64,000 nucleotides of DNA from NCBI RefSeq assembly GCF_910594005.1, contig NC_057829.1, positions 60,743,001 through 60,807,000 on the forward strand, given 5' to 3'. Position 1 is the first letter of the stretch, and every line of letters starts with the position of its first letter. Shown here in pieces: positions 33,201 to 43,326 of this stretch. This stretch comes from Cervus elaphus. Taxonomy: Eukaryota > Chordata > Mammalia > Artiodactyla > Cervidae. Below the pieces are notes generated by a model, which was not told where the DNA came from, did not search any database, and saw only the letters and a program-made list of their open reading frames with translations. A program made the position numbers and the translations under genes.

Positions 33201-36200
33201 AAGGTATTGTGTGTGCTTGGTCGCTCAGTCATGTCCGGCTCTTTGTGACCCCGTGGACTGCAGCCTGCCAGGCTTCTCTGTCCCTGGGGGTTCTCCAGGA
33301 AAGAATACTGGAGTGTGTTGCCATGCCCTTCTCTCAGGGATCTTCCAACGCAGGGATCAAACCCAGGTCTCCTGCATTGCAGGCAGTTTCTTTACTGACT
33401 GAGCCACCAGGAAGCCTGTTCAAGGTTTTGTGTAACTAAGAAAAGATCTTAAAGTCAAGATGAAGTCAAAAGTGAGATTATAGGCTTTTAATAGCAAGAA
33501 TTTGTGACAAGTGCTTGTTTCTTCTTGCTAACCAGTACTGGGTTGACAAGGCTTTTTACTATTTGATAGGTGGAAAACTGTATGTCATAGATGATTCTAT
33601 TTATATATCAATTTTTAGTGAGAATAGAACCTTTTTTTTTTCCCCTCTATGAATTCTATCTTCTGGTTCCTTATCCATTTTTTTCTTATTAGACTGGTAG
33701 TCTTATAAATTTGTGAGAATTCCTAGTAAATATTAAGGGTGACTTTTTTCTCCTTAGTAATAAAAGACAAAATGTGGGTTGGCAGAGATCACAGTGATAT
33801 CTATCTGATCTATGCCCTACTACCACATACCTGCCATTCCCTCCTGACTTTGAATATGTGCTAGTTTCCATGGCAGATCTGAGCATTTCCTATAAAGGAA
33901 AGACAACCTGATCTTTTGTTTCTGGGGCCCCTGATTCTTTATTTTCTGGGAAGCAGATGTGAATTTCCTGTGCCCTTATTTCCTGTTTGGGACCTTTATC
34001 AATATAATCACATGGCTTCTGGTATTTCCTTTCAATTGAAGAAACTGATCTTTGTGATCTGTATGTGGTATTACGGATAAGTAGATTTAAAATAGTCATG
34101 CACATAGCATTCAGCACGATAAAAACTGTATATGAATGTAAGTACTCACGACATTGTCACACATTCTGAAATCCTTTAACATCCATGTATCTGAGTATAT
34201 TACTATATATAATGAAAAGTTTCCCCCCAAAATTAAATCTCAATTTAAATATCAAGTATGGTTATTTATGCAGTATGCAGGTTATTTTTAACTTTGCAAA
34301 TCAAGATGCAAAGACCTTCATACTTGTAATAGCCAAGTACTTTATAAATATAGAAAACCCGTGGATCCTTAATAGTATAGAAGCCTGTCTATTCTAGGAG
34401 TCCCCATTTAGCTTTGGTCTGGAAGCAGATTTGGGAATTCAAGCATAAATCTTCCATTTTTGGTTTGACTCAACTTAATTGACCTTAAATGAATTGGCCA
34501 ACCTTGCTAACTTGGTTTCTTGAGCTGTGAAATTGGTCATATACAATTTTGTTTTCTGTGTTGAAAGGTTCAAGGAGATAATATGAAACATTTTCTTGAT
34601 CCTTGAATTAAACAGTAAATTGTGGTATATTAATTTCTTCAAAGGAGCTTTAAACTCATTAACTTTTACAGTATTCCTTTGAAGTTCAATGCCAGTATTG
34701 CTGCTGCTACACAAATAGAGTACTTTGAAAGCCTTAATGATTCATCCAGAGAGATTGAACTAAATTCCTAAGTCATTCTCCTTCTGAAGAATTCCACTCT
34801 GTTATACAGAGAACAGTGGGTTCCTCTCCTATATTTATGCAGTGATCATACTGGATGACTGTCATTAAGACCACTTTAGTGCTTTTAGCTCTGCTAATAA
34901 ATGCCATTGGCAAAACTTGTGAAATTCATCTTTATGTGATTTAAACTGGGAAGCATTATCTAGATTATTGAAAAGTCTGAATTATGTAAGTTTTTTGGAT
35001 TAACTCTTACTTGCAGCAATATTAAGAGTGGTTTAAATCTAACAAAGTTCAAAATTTCTGGAGTGGGAGTGAAATTTTAAACTCTTTGCACCTAGACTCT
35101 TAAAGTCATGAGCTTAGAGTTCCTGGCATAGGAGACAAACCTTCTACTCTAGTTCCCCCTCCCTAACGAAAGACCAGGGTAGTTAGCAGTGTTTTTTCCC
35201 AGCCCCTAAGGCTGGCCAACTTGAACGGACCTCTCTGACTCCAGTATACTGAGCATCTGGGCTGAGTGGTTCTCGCCACTACCATTTGTTGTCAGAACTT
35301 CAATGTATGGTTCTGAAAGAGAAACATCACAGGGAAACTGGTTTGATTTCTTCTGGTTTGGCAGTCTTTCTGTTCTTCCCCCCAAAATGTTTTTAAATGG
35401 ATAAAGTAAAATTGTAAGATTTCCAAAGTAACCAAATATATTGAAATAGATACCAAAATAGTAAAACAAAAATTTTATATAGTAATATGTAACATTCTAA
35501 TAACTATAATTATGAACAAGTATAAAAACTATTGTGAGAAATTATAATAATTGCAGTATAATATGACAATTTTATACCTTAATATAAAAAGGAACATAAG
35601 GTTAGGAGGTGGAAGACTTTAGTTTTAATTTCCTTTTTTCTTTGGACAGTCATAGAACAAAGACCCAAAGAAACTTGAAGATAATTCTTTTGGTTCTATT
35701 GCTGCATTTGAAGAATCATAATAGTACTTGATACTTGCACTTTCTGAACTTTCTCCAGCCATGACTTTTAGAGATACCTAAAATGAATGATTTATATCTA
35801 GTAAAATATTTGAGGGAAATTAGAGTGCAAGAAAAAATAATTTTTTAGTAGAAAAATTATTCAGGGCTAGAGGGGGCATTTTATTACTCAGCTGTACATG
35901 TGGGTGAGTTTCATGAAAAGAAGTTAATGCCTTCAGATAACCAAGTTCAATATTTATGCCTATTCTGCCTTGAGTAAGGGGATATAAAAGTGGTATAAAG
36001 TATCCTCCCCTTTTTTAAATAACAGACTTGGCTAGATTTTTGGTTTAATTCAGAAGAGGAGGAATAGGGGGGTTAGTAGAATGAGAATGTTTGTGTTAGA
36101 TGGTCACCTGTTTTTTTTTTTTTTCCTTTAATCTATTTATATCTCTCTGAGATTTTGCTGAAAATATGCTGAGATGAAACTCTTGAAGCTTAGCTATTTT

Positions 36201-38253
36201 TATTTCAGATAATTTTATGATATTAAATACTTTAAACTTTGTCCTAAAATAGTTTTTTGTTTTTTATGTTTTTTTTACCAACTATCACCTGCCCTCATAA
36301 AGAAATTTCCTGAAAAGATTCAGCTGTTGAGATGAAAGTTATTTTTTCAGTGGCACATAGGACTGTTTTCATTACACAATAGGCCATAGATCAAAATGTT
36401 TACACATTCCTTTTTATTTTTGGGGGGGATGCAGGGTTAAAGAGTGTGGAGCGTTGGCACTGGGAGAGAAAACATGAAGATTTGAGAACCATAGAGTTCT
36501 GGCACAGTTGTATCTACCCAGAGTAGGGGGAAAATGTCTTTGGATCTAAATTTTTGCACTAAGATAGCAGATCCCATTTAAGGTACTAGACTTAACTTTG
36601 ATCATTCGGCCTAACATTTTCTTTCTCTTGCTTTTATTTCCTTTTGCATATAAGGTAAATTTGAAGAAAAAGAAGATAGTGTGCCTAAGCTGGAGCAGCT
36701 CAACAGCCTGGGTTGTATGACTAATATGAATTTAGTGTTAACAAAACAAAATTTGCTACATATGGAACTATTATTATTAGAAACCTTTCAGTGGAACCTC
36801 TGCCTTCCAACAGCTGCCCATTTCATTGAGTATTATCTCTCCGAAGCAGTACATGAAACAGATCTTCATGATGGCTGGCCAATGATGTGCTTGGAAAAAA
36901 CTAGACTTTACATGGCCAAGTATGCAGATTACTTCCTGGAAGTATCTTTGCAAGGTGAGTTGTTGTAGATGCCAGTAAGTGACTTGTGAGCTTGTGACTT
37001 GTGTATTTTGTTGCTTAGGTTCATTTTTGATGTCTCCACAGATTATGCCTTTCTAAATTATGCACCTTCTTTAGTAGCTGCAGCATGTGTGGCTTCTTCA
37101 AGGATTATACTTCGTCTTTCTCCAACGTGGCCTACAAGACTGCATCGTCGTACTGCTTACTCCTGGGATTTCTTAGTGCAGTGCATTGAACGGCTATTGA
37201 TGTAAGCCTCTTTGTTCTTTTGTTTGTAATTTCTTATTAACATTCTTCATGTAAAATGAGCCTTGGAAACAAGTTCTCAAAGGCCAAGAGCTTTTAGAAT
37301 ACTTGCTCTGACAGCTTCCTGATGACATAAACAAGACCCTGGTGAGCAGTACTCAGTGGAGTACTGAGTGGAAGGGGAGTTTCTTTTGGCTGTTATCCAG
37401 GTAGAGGCTGTCATTGCTAGTATGATTCTGGGTACCTGATAAGGAAAGGAGCTGCTCTTGTGTGAGTCCACAACTGTGAGATCATCCAGGTAAATCTTGC
37501 TCCAGTCCCCATTTCCACATCTTTGGTGATATCCTGGTGGCCTCACAATTCAAAGTGGCAGTCATGTTTAAGTGCTCATTGTGAACATAGCTCCCAAGCT
37601 GAAAAGAGCCCTCAAAGCTACTAGCAGCCAGTCAGCCAGTCCTCAAGGGTTATACCAAGGGAAGGAGCTTTCAGAAGGCTAAGAGTGAGTTTTCTTGTTG
37701 AAATTATGGTTGCAGTGACTGCTACCTGGGCAGTGGGGCAGTCTAAGGAGCCAGCTGTTACGGAGTTGGGGGTGATGTGTGACTTTCTTGCAGATTTTTC
37801 TCAAGTAACATTGTTAAGTTTCCTTTATGTCTGTGTTGCAGCGCTCATGATAATGATGTGAAAGAAGCAAACAAACAGAGAGGACAGGCAGGACCTCAGC
37901 CAGCACAACTAAGTGTGTTCCAGACAGCCTCCCAGCCCTCTCGGGCAGTTCACTTTCAGCAACCTCAGTATCTCCATCAGACTCATCAGACCTCACTGCA
38001 GTATCGCCATCCTGTATCGGAACAACCAAGCTGTCAGCAGATTGTATCTACTACACACACCTCATCTTATACACTACCAACATGTCCTGCTGGCTTCCAA
38101 ACTAGTGTTCAGGGCCTTGGGCATGTGCCGACTGGTGTTGGGATGTCACTGGCAATACCGGTAGAAGTTAAACCCTGTCTGAATGTTTCTTATAACCGGA
38201 GTTATCAGATAAATGAACATTACCCTTGCATTACTCAATGCTTTGAAAGGTGA
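24198..38253 (+). CDS. CCNJ: CCNJ, cyclin J (whole spliced CDS, five coding exons)
   Basis: Joining 24198-24266, 29256-29466, 36655-36954, 37042-37201 and 37842-38253 gives 1152 bases: 383 residues plus TGA, all phases matching. It is a divergent member of the cyclin family with two cyclin folds. The N-terminal box covers about residues 25-150 (LRRYFADLIAIVSN, ARHLAVYLLDLFMDRY, HLVALSCLLLASKFEE). The second fold covers about 160-245 (TAAHFIEYYL, AKYADYFLEVSLQDYAF, VAAACVASSR). The last 130 residues are a Gln/Ser/Thr-rich tail without clear domain. The length agrees with the 372-383 residues I recall for mammalian cyclin J. Fly CycJ binds a Cdk in the oocyte; the vertebrate role is poorly defined. 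The start has C at -3 and G at +4, a moderate context, but the peptide MELE.QWWRGQLAADIHQAL is conserved. No disabling changes. Confidence 0.96.
24676..24868 (+). mobile_element. MIR SINE
   Basis: gctgtgaaactttggacaag, cttatctgtaaaatgatta and ggcagatagtaagcactaag occur in the standard MIR order. Confidence 0.8.
27080..28640 (-). mobile_element. Old L1 (L1M-like) 3' region, reverse
   Basis: Antisense landmarks are tctggcaactactcatctgt (27290), agtattccattgtatgtata (27916), cactttttggctcttgtgga (27992), ttctcccattctgtgggttg (28521). This is the order of an L1 ORF2 end and 3' UTR read backwards. It is highly diverged, and a Tigger-like element interrupts it. Confidence 0.7.
27705..27860 (+). 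mobile_element. Tigger-like DNA transposon remnant
   Basis: cagtatccatgggaattggt, ggatgctcaagtcccttatg and catatatcctacacacatcc are the recognisable pieces of a TcMar-Tigger-type non-autonomous element. The subfamily is not determined. Confidence 0.5.
29256..29466 (+). CDS. CCNJ: CCNJ coding exon 2
   Basis: 211 bases coding for residues 24-93 plus one base. It starts ELKLPSYKGQSPQLSLRRYF and ends SCLLLA. It carries most of the first cyclin box, helices 1 to 3. The donor is GCAA followed by gtaagtat, a near-consensus site. Without splicing the frame would read on as SKYEYDLHDWKVYN and stop. Confidence 0.96.
29600..29826 (+). mobile_element. MER5-type DNA transposon remnant
   Basis: tagtagttcttaaccagaca at the left, gattctgatacagatgtcta in the middle and cagttaggaaccattgcctt at the right end. 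Confidence 0.65.
29827..30005 (+). mobile_element. MER20 DNA transposon
   Basis: Nearly complete: cagtgattctcaaccaggag, tttggttgtcatgacaaccg, catctgcaatgcacaggaca, then ggttgaaaaactctg with the inverted end. Confidence 0.85.
30464..30726 (+). mobile_element. Bov-A2 dimeric SINE
   Basis: Two Bov-A units in tandem with an AGC-repeat end, flanked by the perfect 12-bp duplication GTGACTGCTATC (30452-30463 and 30727-30738). Confidence 0.95.
33213..33416 (-). mobile_element. Bov-tA SINE
   Basis: Reverse copy from gtgcttggtcgctcagtcat to gagccaccaggaagcc. The flanks tgctcaaggtattgtgt and tgttcaaggttttgtgt are a 17-bp target duplication with two mismatches. Confidence 0.93.
36655..36954 (+). CDS. 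CCNJ: CCNJ coding exon 3
   Basis: 300 bases, residues 94-193 plus one base. It completes the Ser codon and continues KFEEKEDSVPKLEQLNSLG, then LTKQNLLHMELLLLETFQWN, TAAHFIEYYLSEAVHETDLH, ending AKYADYFLEVSLQ. It joins the end of the first cyclin fold to the start of the second. The donor is CAAG followed by gtgagt. Confidence 0.96.
37042..37201 (+). CDS. CCNJ: CCNJ coding exon 4
   Basis: 160 bases, residues 194-246 plus two bases. It reads DYAFLNYAPSLVAAACVASS, then RIILRLSPTWPTRLHRRTAY and SWDFLVQCIERLL. This is the core of the second cyclin fold. The intron before it is only 87 bp. The donor is TTGAT followed by gtaagc. Confidence 0.96.
37202..37841 (+). other. CCNJ last coding intron (640 bp)
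   Basis: From gtaagc to ctgtgttgcag. No repeat and no further exon seen. Confidence 0.8.
37842..38253 (+). CDS. CCNJ: CCNJ last coding exon and stop
   Basis: 412 bases, residues 247-383. It starts AHDNDVKEANKQRGQ after the split Ile codon, runs through a Gln/His/Ser/Thr-rich stretch (HFQQPQYLHQTHQTSLQYRH) and ends NEHYPCITQCFER. The tail has no domain that I recognise and is probably unstructured. Confidence 0.96.
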
Positions 38254-39556
38254 TTTTATGTGAAGGTAAGACCTGACCCAGACTGTTTGTGACTTGAAGC
38301 TCTGGGGCAAGCTTGTTGTAAAACTTCTCTTCAAAAGGAAAGGATCCAAATTTCATCAGAACTCATCAGATACCAGCACCAGGAAGACTGACTATCCCCT
38401 CCAACACACCGTGAATATCTGGGAGGACTAAGGTAACACTGCAAACACTTTAACAGTGTATATGTCAAATCCTGTTAAAACAGATTTCTATATGACACAT
38501 TATAAAGCCACAAGTGATGGTCCAAATATTTCAAAAATATTCAACCCAACAGAAAATTTGGACAGACTCCAAATTTGCTGTTTCAAGATTTGACCTGTGG
38601 TGGGCTCTGGGCCTAATGTTGGCTTATATGTCAGAGATTAATGTTTATCTGTGGACTTGCCAAACAGTCTTTTTATGAAGGAAAGTTCCAGTATTAATTT
38701 TTGAAGAGATCCTTTTTTTTAGTCTCCAGTGTTGATTTATATTTTTGATCTGCATCTGCAAATGAATTTCTGACTAAGTTTCAACTCATGAATTTCTTTG
38801 CCATACCAGTCAGTGTGGTTAAAAAAATTTTTTTTAGATATTCTAAATAACTCCCTATCACAGATAGTATAGGTATCTGGATTTATGTACTAAAATTAAG
38901 ATTGGAGTAGATTTCTTAAAATCATGGTCATATATTTTTGTTGTTTTTCCTCTGTGATCAACCTCAAGTCTTTAGAATTAAACACATTTAACTCAGGGAA
39001 TTTGTACTACTTGGAAACACTTAACTGTAATGCAACATGCTTTGGGAATGTTATAGTATGACTACCTTAATAACATAGGTTAGTAGACTCCGGCTAGAGT
39101 GTGTTTTCAAATGAGAACATAATGGTAGCTTAGAATGAATGAAGTGGTTCCTATCATTCGTGATACACATACAAGTTTTGCATTTCTCAGTGCAATCAAT
39201 GATTTATACTCAGATTTGGTATTATTCTATCAAGGTTTTTTCAGGGGAAGGTGTAACTGTAAGATGTCAGTACTAGAATGAAGTCCCATAGTTTGCTTTG
39301 AGGTGGGATGTGGCCAGGGTAGTTCTCAGGTTGTGCTATAGAGCAGCACTTTGTTCCATGGAAGACAGGTTTATAAGCAGCCTTTGGATCCAGCTAGTCA
39401 AGTGTAAGCAGGCAAAGGTGACTTTCATTGGATTGGCCCCGGAACTGCCCTGGGACATTTCACTATACTGGTAATGAGTGAAAACAGCAATAGGTCATTA
39501 CAGCAAGGGCATTTGGGGGGTAAAGAGTTTGGAGGAAATAAACTGAAAAAAGTAAA

Positions 39557-39562
39557 AATAAA
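39557..39562 (+). terminator. CCNJ: Possible proximal poly(A) signal of CCNJ
   Basis: AATAAA in an A-rich setting 1.3 kb after the stop. No strong GU-rich element follows, so its use is doubtful. Confidence 0.3.
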
Positions 39563-40880
39563 AGAAAAACCATTGTAATAATTGAAACTATATACATAGT
39601 GCTCTTATCTGTGGGAGAAGAGATTTGGTGGAGGGAAGCTTTCTGATAGAAAAATTAGTAAAGTGTGTCATTTTGTTTCTGTTTTTTTTTTTTAAAGATA
39701 GCACTTGAATAGAAGGGAAACTGCATGGCAGGTATGTGACTGCCGTAATATGCATTGAAGACAAACTTCTTATTATAAAGATGTTATGGGTATGCAGCAG
39801 GAGTCTCAATAATCAAGCCAATGGCTTTTGTTAGGAAGGGAAGGGACTCATCACAGCGATGGATTGATCCAGATGGCTCCAGTAGATGAATGTGGGTGGG
39901 TGGCTTCTGTCAGTGTGAGTTCTTACAGAATATCCTTTCCTTAAATGAAAGGTAACTTTTATCATTAGAATACATAGGGCATGATATGGATTTATTAGTC
40001 TGGTAGATAAAATGAAAAACTACTCAGGTAAGAACACTCACTCATGGCAGATTTTTCAAGCATGAAAATTGTTTTCTGAAAATATCATCACTTTTCTCTT
40101 TACAGAAGGCTGCTTATTGGATTTTGGTAGTCCTTACCTCAAGAGAACTTGAATTATTTAGGGGAAAGTGGGTTCAAAAGAGAATATATCATCCACATTC
40201 AGAACCTAGCAACCTGGAGTCCAATTTTCAGTATTTTAACTACCTCAATAATACTATGAATGTAAGATATTGGGATAGAGATCCCAACTTGAAACAACAA
40301 CTGGTGCCTATGGTAATTTAAATGTCTTGTCAAATGCTTTTACTGATTGGTTTAAATGTCATTCTTGTTATAGAAGAATATGCCTTTTTAAAAAGCCTGT
40401 AACACTTTCCCAGTTTATATTTAAAAAAGCTAAAGAACACTGGATTAATTTGGGTGGGGGGGGAGAGTAAAATAAATAATTGGTTACTATTGCTGCATAC
40501 CCAGGGTGGGGTGGGATGGGGTGGTTGGAGAAACCAGTACTATTTTTAAAACATTAGGTTTCAGTATAAATACAACTCACAACTGCTAGCTTTGGGGGGC
40601 TGTGGGTGGGGGGAGTTGTGTGGGTTTTGTTTTGTTTAATTTATTGATTAGTCTAAAGCAGGTTTTTTGTTTTTTGAGATTACCGGACCATCATTAAATG
40701 TGTACTGTGAAGAAATTAATGATATGTATAAAGGGCTTTACCAAAGTCCACTAAATAAACACCACTCAAGTATAGACTGCAAACCAAAATGTATCTGTTA
40801 TGACATTAATTGCAAATAGCAAGTATGGTGCTAAAGTCCACACCAATGGAATTAGATGAGTGCTATGCACTTAATTTTAA

Positions 40881-40886
40881 AATAAA
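40881..40886 (+). terminator. CCNJ: Probable main poly(A) signal of CCNJ
   Basis: AATAAA followed 25-40 bases later by ggttttggtgttttgtttta, a GU/U-rich downstream element. Nothing downstream looks like more UTR, and an old L1 begins about 1 kb later. Confidence 0.6.
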
Positions 40887-40905
40887 ACTAGTTTTCGTTA
40901 AAATG

Positions 40906-41870
40906 GTTTTGGTGTTTTGTTTTAAATATAAATTTGGATGTTTGCAGCTTCATTAAATCATGTCATCATGTAAGTCAGACTTGGAATTGTAATTACACTT
41001 AGGAAGTAAAAGCTATCCCAATGGAGAATATCACCATAGTGGTGGGAAACATTTGTCCGTTCATTATGTATTCCATACGGCAGAGACCAGAGCCCACAGA
41101 AATGTATTTGATATTACCTTTCTGGCCTTTTGAACTTAAAATAGTTGTTAGTATGTTAGAATTGCAGTGTATAATTTACAAAACAATAATGCAAGCTGCA
41201 GAAAATTTTAAGTCTGATTTCAAAAGTAGGTACGTGTAAAATGGCCAGAGGTGTGAGAAGGCTCAGGGTTGACAGTGAGAATGGTCTGTTTGGTTAAGTA
41301 TCACTACTACTTAATTCAACTTACAATTTAACAGGTAAAATTTGTTTTGAAGAGTAAAATTTTTAGCAGGGTTAAGAATTTACATCCCTCAAAAGTATTT
41401 CTTGAATTTGTCCTATGTAATGTCATTTATTTTGGCACAGTGGCACAGTTTAGCAACAGTTAACATACGTTGCTTGTTGTTGTTTTCACATTGTTAATAC
41501 ACATACACATTGTTCTTTAAGGCTGAATTTAAGAAAAGCAACAAACATTCCAAACCGGGGCAGGTAGCTTTACATTGAGATGATTCTGAGTCCCATGTGA
41601 TAAAAGTTTATATTCATCAATAAACTCAGCTTATTAAGCCCATAGTGAGACTTATCTCCCTAGCCTCAAGCAGCTTACATTTTGCTTGCCACTTGAAGAA
41701 TTAGAATGGTTTATCGTCCACAACTCAGTTTAAAATTATCTTGGTTAAGGGATTACTCAATTTGGTTTTTAAAATATCTTATGGGGAAAAAAAAATAGTT
41801 AAAAGCATCAAAACCAGGTTCCTGCTTCCTATGAGAAGGATACCTTCTACCCTATTCCTAACCCCACCAC
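40906..41870. other. Intergenic DNA after CCNJ
   Basis: No gene, RNA or nameable repeat seen. Confidence 0.5.
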
Positions 41871-42995
41871 CCCTTTTTTAATTAAAAATTTTTATGACTT
41901 TTTAAGAGCAGTTTTGCATTCACAGCAAAATTGAGAAGATGGAGAATTTCTTCCTGCCCCTACACATGCACAGTCTCCCGCATTATCAACATCCCCACTA
42001 GAATGGTATATTTGTTACAAGTGATGAACCTACATTGAGACATAATCACCCATTATGAACATTTTGGTTTACTCTTGGTGGTGCACATTTTCTACTATCA
42101 CCATTGTAAATTTATAAAGGTGCAATGGCATACAGTCACAAAGGTGTAATGGCATCTATTCCACCATGCATTCTCACTAGTGGAAGTCTGTGCTCCACCC
42201 ACTGGTTCTTCCTCATGCAATCCCCACCCTTTACCCCTAGGTAACCACTGATTTTTTTCTTGTTCCCATACTTTGCATTTCTAGAATGTCATAGTTGGGA
42301 TCATACAGTCTGTGGCCTTTTCTTTCACTTAGTAATTATGTATTCAAGTTTCCTTCATGTCTTTTCATGGCTTGATAGTTCATTTTAGTGTTGAATAATA
42401 TTCCACTGTCTGGGTGGATCACAGTTATTTATCCACTCACTTAAAAGGACATTGTGGTTTCTTCCAAGTTCAGAAATTATGAACAAAGCTGCTATATACA
42501 TCCATGTGCAGGTTTTTACTATAGATATAAGTTTTCAGCTCCAAGGAGTGAAACTGCTGAATCTTAGGATAAGAGTATGTCTAGTTTGTAAGAAACTACT
42601 AAACTGTCTTCCAAAGTGGCTATAGCATTTTGTGTTCCCACCAGCAATGAATGACTTGTGCTCCACATCCTTGCTGCATTTGGTGTTGTCAATGCTCCAA
42701 ATTTTAGTCATTCTAATAAGTGGGGGTTAATTTGCATTTCCCTGATGACAATTGATGTGGAACATCATTTCATGTGCTTGTCTGACAACTGTGTAATCTT
42801 TGATGAAGTATCTGTTAAGGTCTTTAGCCCATTTTTAAGTCATTGCTGTATATTTTGGGGAATAGTCCTTTATTAGATGTATTTTGTAAATATTTTCTCC
42901 CAGCCTGTGGCTTCTCTTATTAATCTCATGACATTGTTTTTTGCAGAGCAGAAGTTTTTAATTTTAGTGAAGTCTAGTTTATCAGTCTGTTATCA
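41871..42995 (-). mobile_element. Old L1 3' region, reverse
   Basis: Antisense L1 landmarks are cagttttgcattcacagcaa, ggtttactcttggtggtgca, gaataatattccactgtctg, gaacaaagctgctatataca, cctgatgacaattgatgtgg and attttctcccagcctgtgg. No intact ORF. Confidence 0.8.
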
Positions 42996-43028
42996 CTTAA
43001 AGAATTACAGATGCTGAAAGGCTGGCTC

Positions 43029-43150
43029 AGAATTCGCTGGCAGTCCAGTGCTTAGGACTCTATGCTTCCAACAGAGGTGGCCCGGGTTTGATCCCTGGTT
43101 AAGGAGCTAAGATCCCACAAGCCATGCAGCATGGCCAAAAGAAAAAAAAG
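43029..43150 (+). mobile_element. CHR-type SINE, short
   Basis: Forward copy starting agaattcgctggcagtccag, with gggtttgatccctggttaag and an A-rich end. Confidence 0.8.
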
Positions 43151-43326
43151 CAGTTTGACTAAATAGGTAATGGAGGATATTATAAAGTCAAGGTATTACA
43201 AATGTAAATAACCATGGGAACAAAAATACAAACTTCACAGAAACCTACACACAAAAAAACAAAGCAAGGAGTCTATAGTAAAATACTTTAAAAGGTGTAA
43301 GTATGGAGATTATAACTATGGCATCA

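Larger units (their letters stand above)
29467..36654 (+). other. CCNJ largest intron (7.2 kb)
   Basis: From gtaagt to catataag. Identified repeats are MER5 (29600-29826), MER20 (29827-30005), Bov-A2 (30464-30726) and Bov-tA (33213-33416). The remainder, about 30.8-33.2 kb and 33.4-36.6 kb, shows no repeat or gene that I can name. Confidence 0.7.
38254..40905 (+). other. CCNJ: CCNJ 3' UTR (about 2.65 kb)
   Basis: Follows the stop without any recognisable interspersed repeat, which is unusual in this window and fits a conserved UTR. An AATAAA at 39557-39562 may give a shorter form; the main end is probably after 40881-40886. Three G-rich tracts (40452-40462, 40504-40521, 40594-40613) lie in the last part. 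Confidence 0.7.

Noticed and set aside
36955..36968. Read-through end of CCNJ exon 3 (GELL then stop)
   Set aside because: Intronic: a consensus donor follows CAAG and the next exon continues the cyclin fold in frame.
40124..40321. 65-codon ORF in the CCNJ 3' UTR
   Set aside because: Far behind the stop codon of a complete protein; no domain and no support for translation.
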